Source of the DNA: JBIOHJ01 sp044448905
GTDB taxonomy: Bacteria; Bacteroidota; Bacteroidia; AKYH767-A; OLB10
Direction: 5' to 3'
Length of the DNA stretch: 5,413 nt
Assembly: GCA_044448905.1 (NCBI GenBank)
Contig: JBIOHJ010000161.1
Span: 1-5,413 of the forward strand
Notes under the pieces: generated by a model
What the model saw: the letters and a program-made list of their open reading frames with translations, nothing else
Told to the model about the DNA's origin: nothing
The model's database searches: none
Position numbers and translations under genes: made by a program
Part shown: positions 1 through 5,280 of the stretch, one piece after another
Layout: each line of letters opens with the position of its first letter
How positions within the stretch are numbered: the first letter of the stretch is position 1

Positions 1-118
1 AATTAAACACATCAAAGCGTATAAAATTTATTTTTTTATGTTTCTTTTTTTTTATTGGTGTGTGTACCGTTCTATCCCTTATTTTTTAAACTGAATTAAT
101 CCCTTCTTCGTTATGCGT
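1..118 (+). other. attC-like site of the preceding cassette, right part only
   Basis: The end of this stretch resembles the right arm of the site at 3800-4008. TTTTTTAAACTGAATTAATC (83-102) differs from the corresponding 3972-3991 stretch by one base. It is followed by CCTTCTTCG and the junction G110|TT. The left arm that would pair with it is not present and must lie upstream of the window. The first 60 bases are T-rich low-complexity DNA with no gene that I can support. Bases 111-118 (TTATGCGT) already belong to the next cassette. Confidence 0.6.
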
Positions 119-219
119 CATGCTTTGGCGACCCGCTAACATCAACCGACCTGCAAGAAACGAACAGCAAAAAATAAAAAACAATATCATTCGTTAGACG
201 AAAAGAAAACCAACAATCA

Positions 220-1518
220 ATGTCAAAATTAAAATCACTTTCTGCTTTTCTTACAACAATTGTTTTAATGTTACTTGCTCACAATGCTTTTTCTTGCAGC
301 ATGTATAAAGTAACTATCAACGGAAAAACAATGGTTGGTAACAACGAAGACAGTTGGGGGCGAGATGCAAGAATTTGGTTTGAGCAAGGAACAAACGAAA
401 AATTTGGTGTTGTATGTATGGGTTATGCACGGAAACAACACTCAGATGGAGCAATGAATGAATACGGACTTGTGTTTGATGCTTTTTCAATGCCTTACAA
501 ACCCAACATTCCGGAAAGAGACCCAAATAAAAAAGATTTTGCTTACTCACATATCAAAACCATCATGCAGCAATGCAAAACAGTTGATGAAGTTTATGCG
601 TTTCTTAAAGAATTGAACTTACATGTCCTTAACGGCAGCATAATTTTTTATGGTGGTATGCTTTTATTTGTGGACAAGACAGGAAAATATCTGGTTGTTG
701 AAGCCAGTAAAATGACATTCGGCAATGACGACAAATTTGCTTTGGCAAACTTCAGTATTGCAGACACCAAAGATTTGAGCACCATAAAAACGGAACGATA
801 TTGTAAAGGTGTTGCCTTTTTGAACAATAAGAAACTGGACACAAGCCTTTCTTTTTGCACTGCTTTGTCTGACACAATGAGTGTGAACAGAGCAAAAGTT
901 GGTGATGGCACACTTTATACAAGTATTTATGACCTTGAAGAAGGACTTATCCACCTTTATTTCTTTCATGACTTCAGCAAGCGTGTAACTTTTAATCTAA
1001 AAGAAGAACTTACAAAAGGTGACCATTCATACGCTTTTGTTGAGTTGTTTCCTGACAATCATACCTTTAAAAAATTCCTTGACTATAAAACACCACAAAA
1101 CAGCAAGACGATATTTGCATTCGTTGTAACTTGTGGCCTGTTATTCTTCTTTTCATTCGTGTTCTTTCTGATTAATTTTTTCAGGTCATCAAATTCCAAT
1201 TACAGATATTTGAAACTTGGTTTGTCTGCATTAAGTATTGCTTTGTGTGTATATGCTTATGTGCTTCTCAGGAATGAAGGAATTTATTATTTCCCTTCAC
1301 CATACAATGACGGACATTCATTTATTGTTGCAATGACTTCGTATCTGCCATTTGTTTTGCTCATCGCCATTATACCATTGCTGGATGTTTTGGTAAAAAT
1401 ATTCCGACAAAAAAATTGGAATTGGTTTGCTAAGTACTTATTCGCAACAAACAGTTTCGCTTTCATTATTCTGATTGGACTTTTTGTTTACTGGAAACTG
1501 TTTGACATATTCGGCTAA
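220..1518 (+). CDS. Exported Ntn-hydrolase-type linear amide C-N hydrolase with four-helix membrane tail
   Basis: The 432-residue product has an N-terminal signal peptide (about residues 1-25) ending A-F-S before Cys26. Cleavage there would expose Cys26 as the N-terminal nucleophile, as in the choloylglycine hydrolase / penicillin V acylase and isopenicillin N acyltransferase-like families. Phe at -2 argues against a lipobox. G40-N-N-E-D44-S-W places an Asp 18 residues after the Cys, as in bile salt hydrolases. M79-N-E-Y-G-L84 matches the family N-E-x-G-L motif, and D152-K-T-G followed by V-V-E-A and Asn177 fit the later core. After the hydrolase domain (to about 290) come four hydrophobic helices at about 297-320, 331-350, 368-392 and 405-425, so the catalytic domain should be periplasmic and tethered to the inner membrane. 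The substrate is unknown; small amides, N-acyl compounds or peptides are possible. It is the only gene of cassette 1, with a 109-base A-rich leader. The fold is well supported, the specificity is not. Confidence 0.8.
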   Translation: MSKLKSLSAFLTTIVLMLLAHNAFSCSMYKVTINGKTMVGNNEDSWGRDARIWFEQGTNEKFGVVCMGYARKQHSDGAMNEYGLVFDAFSMPYKPNIPERDPNKKDFAYSHIKTIMQQCKTVDEVYAFLKELNLHVLNGSIIFYGGMLLFVDKTGKYLVVEASKMTFGNDDKFALANFSIADTKDLSTIKTERYCKGVAFLNNKKLDTSLSFCTALSDTMSVNRAKVGDGTLYTSIYDLEEGLIHLYFFHDFSKRVTFNLKEELTKGDHSYAFVELFPDNHTFKKFLDYKTPQNSKTIFAFVVTCGLLFFFSFVFFLINFFRSSNSNYRYLKLGLSALSIALCVYAYVLLRNEGIYYFPSPYNDGHSFIVAMTSYLPFVLLIAIIPLLDVLVKIFRQKNWNWFAKYLFATNSFAFIILIGLFVYWKLFDIFG

Positions 1519-1540
1519 CATGAAACGACACAATACTGAA

Positions 1541-1560
1541 CTTCTAATAAACAGTTGTGC
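1541..1560 (+). repeat. Cassette-trailer motif, copy in cassette 1
   Basis: CTTCTAATAAACAGTTGTGC lies 22 bases after the hydrolase stop codon and about 60 bases before the R'' box. Related words occur at 2747 before the second site and, in the form ACTTCAAAC(A/T)GTTGT, at 3763 and 5281. Shortened relatives also occur inside the two related sites (1667-1687, 2877-2894, 2901-2914). Its role is unknown. Confidence 0.5.
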
Positions 1561-1626
1561 GAACTTCGGGCAGACGAACTCCGAACGGGCAGTAGCACGA
1601 ACGCATAACATAAAGCTTAAAAGAAA

Positions 1627-1748
1627 TAAAAAAAAGAAGGGCTTTGATAGGTAAACAAAGAGTTGTGGTTCTAATAAACAGTGTAGGTAAACGAACAGTG
1701 GTGCTTCCTCCATAGGAGTCCCTACGGGATAAACCCTTCTTTTTTTTA
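1627..1748. repeat. 15-bp inverted repeat inside site 1
   Basis: TAAAAAAAAGAAGGG (1627-1641) is perfectly complementary to CCCTTCTTTTTTTTA (1734-1748), with 92 bases between them. The pairing continues outward imperfectly (GAA at 1623-1625 with TTC at 1750-1752). It would form the main stem of a folded single-stranded site. As RNA, the oligo-U end could also act as a weak terminator. Confidence 0.85.
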
Positions 1749-1811
1749 CTTCGCTTTCACACAGTCCGGCTCATACAGCCACTGGCTGTATGCCCTCCCT
1801 TCTTCGTTATC
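1679..1811 (+). repeat. 133-bp direct repeat, copy A
   Basis: This block recurs at 2886-3018 with three substitutions by my alignment (1679 C/T, 1700 G/T, 1718 G/A) and no gaps, at an offset of 1207 bases. It covers the right two-thirds of site 1, including the TCCCTACGGGA palindrome, the T8 arm and the CATACAGCC hairpin. The two copies bracket the KOW and methyltransferase cassette. Confidence 0.92.
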
Positions 1812-1900
1812 CGCAACCTTAACCGCTCCGATTGAACTGTGTGCTAACATCAAACGACATGACAACAATGACAACATCAAAATAAAAAACTAAAATCATC

Positions 1901-2092
1901 ATGGCAAAAGAAAAATTAAATTTAAAAGATGGCGACTCCTGTAATGTTGTTGGAGGAACTCACAAAGGAAAGTCAGGAACGGTTAGGGATGTTAACACAA
2001 GTAAAACAGGAAATATCAGTATCACTGTTGTTCAGCAGAATGGGGACAGGTTTAAAACGCTTGGGAGGAATGTAGAAGTTAAGAAAAAATAA
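1901..2092 (+). CDS. Small KOW-motif protein
   Basis: This 63-residue, Lys-rich soluble protein has no signal peptide. Residues 10-30 (D-G-D-x-C-N-V-V-G-G-T-H-K-G-K-S-G-T-V) form a clear KOW motif with the conserved Gly26 and flanking hydrophobic residues. The rest (I-S-I-T-V-V-Q-Q-N-G-D-R-F) reads as further strands of a small SH3-like barrel. KOW motifs bind RNA or ribosomal proteins in L24, NusG and Spt5, so a nucleic-acid or ribosome-binding role is plausible, but the partner is unknown. It is the first gene of a two-gene cassette and ends 20 bases before the methyltransferase start, so the pair is probably co-transcribed. The start codon follows AAAATCATC, and the next gene has a similar ATCATCATCAC just upstream. 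There is no Shine-Dalgarno sequence. It is far shorter than L24 and is not a ribosomal protein gene. Confidence 0.8.
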   Translation: MAKEKLNLKDGDSCNVVGGTHKGKSGTVRDVNTSKTGNISITVVQQNGDRFKTLGRNVEVKKK

Positions 2093-2112
2093 AATTCAAT
2101 AATCATCATCAC

Positions 2113-2727
2113 ATGCAATCAAGAAAAGAACATTGGGAGAAAGTTTACGCAACTAAACAACCTCACGAAGTAAGTTGGACACAAGAGTTACCAAAAACAT
2201 CTTTGGACTTGTTGCATAGTTTTAATTTACCAAAGACAGCCAGCATCATTGACATTGGTGGTGGCGACAGCAAACTTGTTGACTATCTTCTTGATGAAGG
2301 TTTTGAAAACATTTCGGTGCTTGACATTTCAGAGAACGCAATTGATAGAGCAAAGCAACGACTTGGCGACAAGGCAACGAAAGTAAATTGGATTGTAAGT
2401 GATGTAACAGAGTTTCATCCCTCAACAACTTTTGATTGTTGGCACGACAGAGCAACCTTTCATTTTCTCACAGGTTCGGACGACATGAATACTTATCTCA
2501 CAACTGCACGACAAGCAGTAAATGGTTTTATGGTAATCGGAACTTTCAGCGACAAGGGACCAAAGAAATGTTCAATGCTTGATGTTCATCAATACACCGA
2601 AGAAGAATTGCAACAACAACTTGAAAATGGTTTTGAAAAAATAAAGTGTGTAACAGAAGACCACACAACACCATTCAACACGACACAGAATTTTCTTTTC
2701 TGCTCATTCAAACGACACGACAACTAA
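2113..2727 (+). CDS. Class I SAM-dependent methyltransferase
   Basis: The 204-residue cytosolic protein has the full Rossmann-type methyltransferase core. N-terminal H7-W-E-K-V-Y is typical of a small-molecule methyltransferase group that starts with an HW-x-x-x-Y element. Motif I is I45-I-D-I-G-G-G-D-S53, the ribose-binding acidic residue is D71 in V-L-D-I-S, and the adenine-side residue is D97 in V-S-D-V-T. Motif IV is F107-D-C-W-H-D-R-A-T-F-H-F118. The C-terminus (N-F-L-F-C-S-F) is a final core strand, so the protein appears complete. The substrate cannot be read from sequence. It resembles the Methyltransf_11/12/25 type rather than a rRNA or DNA methyltransferase, and no DPPY-like motif is present. 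It is the second gene of cassette 2, 20 bases after the KOW gene, and is followed by the second attC-like site after about 80 bases. Confidence 0.88.
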   Translation: MQSRKEHWEKVYATKQPHEVSWTQELPKTSLDLLHSFNLPKTASIIDIGGGDSKLVDYLLDEGFENISVLDISENAIDRAKQRLGDKATKVNWIVSDVTEFHPSTTFDCWHDRATFHFLTGSDDMNTYLTTARQAVNGFMVIGTFSDKGPKKCSMLDVHQYTEEELQQQLENGFEKIKCVTEDHTTPFNTTQNFLFCSFKRHDN

Positions 2728-2831
2728 ACGATGAAAGGTTTCACAGCTTCTAATAAACTACTCTGCGGACTTCTAACTGACGAGCTTCGGACGAACAGCA
2801 AGGCAGCGGATAACATCAAGATTAAAAGAAA

Positions 2832-2955
2832 TAAAAAAAAGAAGGGCTTTGAGAGGTAAACATCCGCCTAAGGCGGACTAATAAATAGTGTAGGTAAACG
2901 AACAGTTGTGCTTCCTCCATAGGAATCCCTACGGGATAAACCCTTCTTTTTTTTA
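2832..2955. repeat. 15-bp inverted repeat inside site 2
   Basis: TAAAAAAAAGAAGGG (2832-2846) pairs perfectly with CCCTTCTTTTTTTTA (2941-2955). The arms are identical to those in site 1, but the loop is 94 bases and contains the TCCGCC/GGCGGA hairpin that site 1 lacks. Confidence 0.85.
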
Positions 2956-3018
2956 CTTCGCTTTCACACAGTCCGGCTCATACAGCCACTGGCTGTATGC
3001 CCTCCCTTCTTCGTTATC
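2886..3018 (+). repeat. 133-bp direct repeat, copy B
   Basis: This is the second copy of the block at 1679-1811, with three base differences and no gaps. The direct orientation means that homologous recombination between copies would delete exactly 1207 bases, the length of cassette 2. Confidence 0.92.
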
Positions 3019-3072
3019 GGCAACCAATTGGCCACACGCCAATTAACGAGCTTTCGGAATTCCAAGTAATTT

Positions 3073-3080
3073 TACCTTGC
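3073..3080 (+). promoter_or_regulatory. Possible Bacteroidota -7 promoter element for the first lipoprotein gene
   Basis: TACCTTGC resembles the Bacteroidota -7 consensus TAnnTTTG with one T missing. It lies 57 bases before the start codon in a 124-base leader, the longest leader in the array and long enough to hold its own promoter. No convincing TTG-type -33 element is seen at the right spacing, so this is a weak call. Confidence 0.22.
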
Positions 3081-3137
3081 AGCGAAATTTAAACTAGTTC
3101 AAGAAATAAACTCAAAATTGAAAATAATAAAAGCTAA

Positions 3138-3680
3138 ATGAAAAACCTGATAATTATTATTTCTGCATTTATCTTCTTTGCGTCCTGCAAAAAAAATGAA
3201 TGTGAAGATGCGGAGGGAAACTTAACTGCCGAAGAACTTTCGTGGTTATCTTACGCTGGAGGAGAAAGTATAGAGTTCAAGAGCAACAATAATCTCCGGG
3301 ACACATTTTATGTAGGAAACAAAACCAATTATGATTATCTGGTTTCGTCATCCGGTTGTAACGCTCATCAGCAATCCATAAGTTGTAAAATCCAAAATCA
3401 TGCAACTACAAGTTTTGTTATATGGACAAAACATAAAAACGAATGGAGCCCTGAAGGAAAGGCCTTAATAGCAACAAGTAGTGATGTTTTTGTTTTTTCG
3501 GATTACAGCCCTCAAAATAATATTCTGATAAATGGAAATATTTATAATAATGTGTATGTAATGGCAGTGGATACTCCAGCCCCTAACCCCAAACATATCT
3601 GGCGAATATATTATACAAAGCAAACCGGAATTTTGCGATATGATTTTACACAGGGGGAACAATGGGAGAAAATTAATTAG
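3138..3680 (+). CDS. Small lipoprotein of unknown function
   Basis: The 180-residue product starts with a lipoprotein signal: M-K-N, a hydrophobic run I5-F14, then A15-S16-C17, giving a lipid-modified Cys17. The following K-K-N-E-C-E-D-A-E is rich in charge; Bacteroidota surface-export signals are also charged after the Cys, but this does not match them exactly. The mature part looks beta-rich, with alternating polar and hydrophobic residues and several Asn/Thr turns. It ends with W-R-I-Y-Y-T-K-Q-T-G-I-L-R-Y-D, a pattern I associate with Bacteroidota lipoproteins of unknown role. Two further cysteines (C74, C83) could form a disulfide. I do not recognise a named domain. It is the only gene of cassette 3 and its start at ATG 3138 follows an A-rich stretch. 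Confidence 0.75.
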   Translation: MKNLIIIISAFIFFASCKKNECEDAEGNLTAEELSWLSYAGGESIEFKSNNNLRDTFYVGNKTNYDYLVSSSGCNAHQQSISCKIQNHATTSFVIWTKHKNEWSPEGKALIATSSDVFVFSDYSPQNNILINGNIYNNVYVMAVDTPAPNPKHIWRIYYTKQTGILRYDFTQGEQWEKIN

Positions 3681-3762
3681 TTGATTTATTATAAATATTA
3701 GCCCTAACAGCAATGCGCAATAATAAATAACGATGATAAATTATTTCATACAAATTGAGTGT

Positions 3763-3781
3763 ACTTCAAACTGTTGTACTT
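3763..3781 (+). repeat. Cassette-trailer motif, copy in cassette 3
   Basis: ACTTCAAACTGTTGTACTT matches ACTTCAAACAGTTGTGTCTT at 5281-5300 closely. In both cassettes the motif begins exactly 37 bases before the R'' box, which suggests a fixed position relative to the recombination site rather than relative to the gene. Confidence 0.55.
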
Positions 3782-3813
3782 GAAATTAACCACAAGGCCG
3801 CCGATAACAAAAA

Positions 3814-3991
3814 GATTAATGCAGTTTAAAAAAGAAGGGCTGCATAACGCAGGATAGTTTCTGCAAGAAATAAACTGTCTGCATGTGCATGAAAATGCAA
3901 CCTCCTTTGCGGTAAATAATTTTACTTTTCGTTGCATTTTCTTGCGGGAACTGTGTAGCTTCGATTCCTTCTTTTTTAAACTGCATTAATC
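3814..3991. repeat. Perfect 25-bp inverted repeat, outer stem of site 3
   Basis: Bases 3814-3838 (starting GATTAATGCAG, ending AAGAAGG) are the exact reverse complement of 3967-3991 (starting CCTTCTT, ending CTGCATTAATC). The arms are separated by 128 bases. This is the longest perfect palindromic pairing that I found in the window. Confidence 0.95.
3891..3941. repeat. Nested 11-bp inverted repeat inside site 3
   Basis: GAAAATGCAAC (3891-3901) pairs perfectly with GTTGCATTTTC (3931-3941). A smaller GTAAA/TTTAC hairpin lies in the 29-base loop. Together with the outer 25-bp stem this allows an extended, nearly closed hairpin when the region is single-stranded. Confidence 0.85.
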
Positions 3992-4026
3992 CCCGAAACG
4001 TTAGCTGCAAGCCATAAAATGTTTCA

Positions 4027-4380
4027 ATGAGACTTTTAATTCAACTCTTTTTAATTGAAATATTAATTTCCTGCAGCCATCCTCTTGAGAAAAGCAAAAT
4101 AATAGGTTTATGGACAATGGAAGATCCATCGAAAGGAAAATTACCGATTGTTGATACAATAGCATTTCTTTCAAATGGAACTTCAACCACAAGAGTTTAC
4201 ATGAAAGAAACATTACAACAATCCTTTACAGTGAAATACGATATTGACGAAGAGAATCATTTATTAATTGTTTCGAGTGACTCGTCACAAGATTCTATTA
4301 AAATAGTTGAACTTAATTCGAAACATCTAATACTTAAGCCTCTTAAACTCCAAGGCTTTGCTAAATATATTCGATTATAA
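4027..4380 (+). CDS. Small lipocalin-like lipoprotein
   Basis: The 117-residue product has a short signal with L13-I14-S15-C16 as lipobox, although Glu11 in the hydrophobic run is unusual. The mature part begins I25-I-G-L-W29, then D43-T-I-A-F-L-S-N-G-T52, then a run of alternating strands ending K-H-L-I-L-K. The G-x-W opening followed by x-F-x-x-N-G-T is the pattern of lipocalin-like domains common in Bacteroidota lipoproteins, and the length fits one small beta-barrel. The ligand is unknown. The start lies only 26 bases inside cassette 4, which leaves no room for an independent promoter in the cassette, so expression probably depends on upstream sequence. An ATG at 4019 opens a three-codon ORF whose TGA overlaps this start (ATGA at 4027-4030), so translation could be coupled, but this may be chance. 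Confidence 0.72.
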   Translation: MRLLIQLFLIEILISCSHPLEKSKIIGLWTMEDPSKGKLPIVDTIAFLSNGTSTTRVYMKETLQQSFTVKYDIDEENHLLIVSSDSSQDSIKIVELNSKHLILKPLKLQGFAKYIRL

Positions 4381-4392
4381 AAGTAATAGACT

Positions 4393-4626
4393 GTAGCTAA
4401 CATAAAGGTTGCCGGCAATGGCGCGGAGTGCGCAGTACTCCCGGCCTTGAGGCTTCGCCTTATCCAGATCCCGATAGACTTCGGCGTGAGCTCAGTCGAA
4501 CGCTATCGGGACTATCGGGATAAGGCCGGGTTGATTTTTTTTTCTATCTTTCACCTGCTAACCAGCAGCGGCCTGCTTCGTCAGTAACTGTTGCGCTACT
4601 GAGGCAAGCCCTGAAACGTTATCCGC
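4393..4626 (+). other. attC-like recombination site 4 (end of cassette 4), with nested GC-rich insert
   Basis: This explains the 306 gene-free bases before the last gene. R'' GTAGCTAAC (4393-4401) complements the cassette's own start GTTAGCTGC (4000) at eight of nine positions. R' is GTTATCCGC (4618-4626), with the cut after G4618. GGTTGCC (4407-4413) pairs with GGCAAGCC (4603-4610) leaving one base unpaired, as expected for the inner L boxes of an attC. The middle is unlike the other sites and contains a GC-rich palindromic block (4440-4530). An alternative shorter site would use GCTAAC at 4557-4562 as R'', with CAGTA (4582-4586) pairing TACTG (4598-4602), giving about 70 bp, but it matches the cassette start less well. 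Bases 4627-4686 are the leader of cassette 5. Confidence 0.62.
4440..4543 (+). terminator. GC-rich hairpin followed by T9, probable intrinsic terminator
   Basis: CCCGGCCTT (4440-4448) pairs with AAGGCCGGG (4522-4530). As alternatives or inner pairings, GCCTTATCC (4457-4465) pairs with GGATAAGGC (4518-4526) and ATCCCGATAG (4468-4477) with CTATCGGGAT (4512-4521). TTGA and nine T follow directly (4531-4543). CTATCGGGA is present twice in tandem (4503-4520). The inner GAGCTCAGTCGAACG resembles short palindromic repeats that are widespread in Bacteroidota genomes, so this may be an inserted repeat that also terminates transcription after cassette 4. Confidence 0.6.
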
Positions 4627-4686
4627 AATTATTGCGCTCCGATTGAACATTGTGCTAATTTGAAACTGAAAATAAATAAATTAACA

Positions 4687-5259
4687 ATGACAACAGCAAA
4701 TAGAATTCTGACAAGTGTGTTACTCATTGCAATAACAGTAACACTTTTCTCCTTTGACCTACCGACAGGTTGGTTCAAAGCGGGCAGCAAACCAAGTAGC
4801 TATGATATGGGTATTGACAAAGGTTCGGGTCAGGACGGCAAGGACGTAGCTACCATTAAGTCCACTAATAAAAAGATTGATGGTTTCGGAACTTTAATGC
4901 AAACCAGTTCGTCTCAAAAATATCTCGGACAAAGAGTTCGTATGACTGGATTTGTGAAATCAGAAGATGTAAAGGAAAAAGCGGGCCTTTGGTTTAGAGT
5001 TGACCAGGCAGATTCAAAAAAATCACTTGCTTTTGACAATATGTATGACAGACCAGTTACAGGAACAACTGACTGGAAGAAGTATGAAATTGTTTTAGAT
5101 GTTCCATTCAATGCGTCAAAACTTGCTTATGGTGCATTGCTTGCGGGCACCGGCCAAATCTGGTTTGATAATTTGAATTTTGAAATTGTTGACTCAGCAA
5201 TTTCAACAACAGGGCGAAAGGAAAATAAAGAACCAGTCAATCTTAATTTTGAGAAGTAG
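4687..5259 (+). CDS. Exported beta-sandwich-like protein of unknown function
   Basis: I choose ATG 4687 (190 residues). A longer reading would need a TTG start at 4660 and adds nine Lys/Asn-rich residues that add nothing to the signal. The N-terminus (R6, hydrophobic 7-23) is a signal peptide or membrane anchor without a lipobox. The domain at 28-168 contains G28-W-F-K-A-G, G66-F-G-T-L-M-Q72, G81-Q-R-V-R-M-T-G88, A99-G-L-W-F-R-V-D106, L114-A-F-D-N-M-Y-D-R-P123, G126-T-T-D-W130 and G154-T-G-Q-I-W-F-D161. This is a jelly-roll-like set of strands resembling carbohydrate-binding modules. I recall the same conserved blocks attached to some AraC-type regulators, but no DNA-binding domain is present here and the ligand is unknown. 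Residues 169-190 are a polar tail. It is the only visible gene of cassette 5. Confidence 0.75.
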   Translation: MTTANRILTSVLLIAITVTLFSFDLPTGWFKAGSKPSSYDMGIDKGSGQDGKDVATIKSTNKKIDGFGTLMQTSSSQKYLGQRVRMTGFVKSEDVKEKAGLWFRVDQADSKKSLAFDNMYDRPVTGTTDWKKYEIVLDVPFNASKLAYGALLAGTGQIWFDNLNFEIVDSAISTTGRKENKEPVNLNFEK

Positions 5260-5280
5260 TATTGTATTAAGTGTGTGCGG

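Larger units (their letters stand above)
1601..1814 (+). other. attC-like recombination site 1 (end of cassette 1)
   Basis: This site explains most of the 382-base gene-free stretch between the hydrolase and the KOW gene. The R'' box is CGCATAAC (1602-1609) and the R' box is GTTATCCGC (1806-1814), with the inferred cut after G1806. R'' complements the 5' end of cassette 1 (TTATGCG at 111), not the R' beside it, as expected in an integrated array. In between lie a 15-bp inverted repeat, a perfect 9-bp hairpin CATACAGCC/GGCTGTATG with a 3-base loop (1772-1792), and CCCTTCTT repeated at 1734 and 1797. Either CCCTTCTT copy could pair with AAGAAGGG at 1634-1641. At about 210 bp it is longer than classical attC sites. 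Bases 1815-1900 are the leader of cassette 2, with a possible eight-codon mini-ORF (1859-1885) that I do not call as a gene. Confidence 0.7.
2806..3021 (+). other. attC-like recombination site 2 (end of cassette 2)
   Basis: This fills most of the 410-base gene-free stretch between the methyltransferase and the first lipoprotein. R'' is GCGGATAAC (2806-2814), the exact reverse complement of the 5' end of its own cassette (GTTATCCGC at 1806). R' is GTTATCGGC (3013-3021), with the cut after G3013. The site is almost a copy of site 1, with the same A8/T8 arms and the same 9-bp CATACAGCC hairpin (2979-2999). One short block differs: a TCCGCC-TAA-GGCGGA hairpin (2863-2877) replaces an unrelated 14-base stretch of site 1. 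The preceding trailer (2728-2805) repeats the CTTCTAATAAAC word. Bases 3022-3137 are the AT-rich leader of cassette 3. Confidence 0.72.
3800..4008 (+). other. attC-like recombination site 3 (end of cassette 3)
   Basis: This fills most of the 346-base stretch between the two lipoprotein genes. R'' is GCCGATAAC (3800-3808), the exact reverse complement of the cassette's own 5' end GTTATCGGC (3013). R' is GTTAGCTGC (4000-4008), with the cut after G4000. The arms start five bases after R'' and end eight bases before R', an asymmetric spacing like that of attC sites. They form a perfect 25-bp inverted repeat. The interior differs from sites 1 and 2 and holds a second nested inverted repeat, so this is another structural class. 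The right arm is shared with the partial site at the window start. Confidence 0.72.

Noticed and set aside
135..200. Small attC-like site in the leader of cassette 1 (GCTAAC to GTTAGAC)
   Set aside because: The two boxes pair only partly and the sequence between them has no inverted-repeat arms.
648..969. Minus-strand open frames opposite the hydrolase gene
   Set aside because: They are antisense shadows of a gene with clear family motifs; their translations have no domain-like pattern.
1601..1806. Site 1 and site 2 as MITE or REP-type transposable repeats
   Set aside because: Their outer borders do not form matching terminal repeats and no target duplication is seen; the complementary ends lie around the genes instead, in cassette-specific pairs.
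1859..1885. Eight-codon ORF (MTTMTTSK) in the leader of cassette 2
   Set aside because: It is too short to support as a gene; it contains a simple ATGACAACA repetition and could arise by chance in AC-rich sequence.
3746..4010. Minus-strand open frames across site 3
   Set aside because: They run through the palindromic arms, are Cys/Phe-rich low-quality translations, and have no leader or family signal.
4660..4686. TTG start for the last gene
   Set aside because: ATG 4687 follows an A-rich leader and directly precedes a standard signal peptide; the extra nine residues add no feature.
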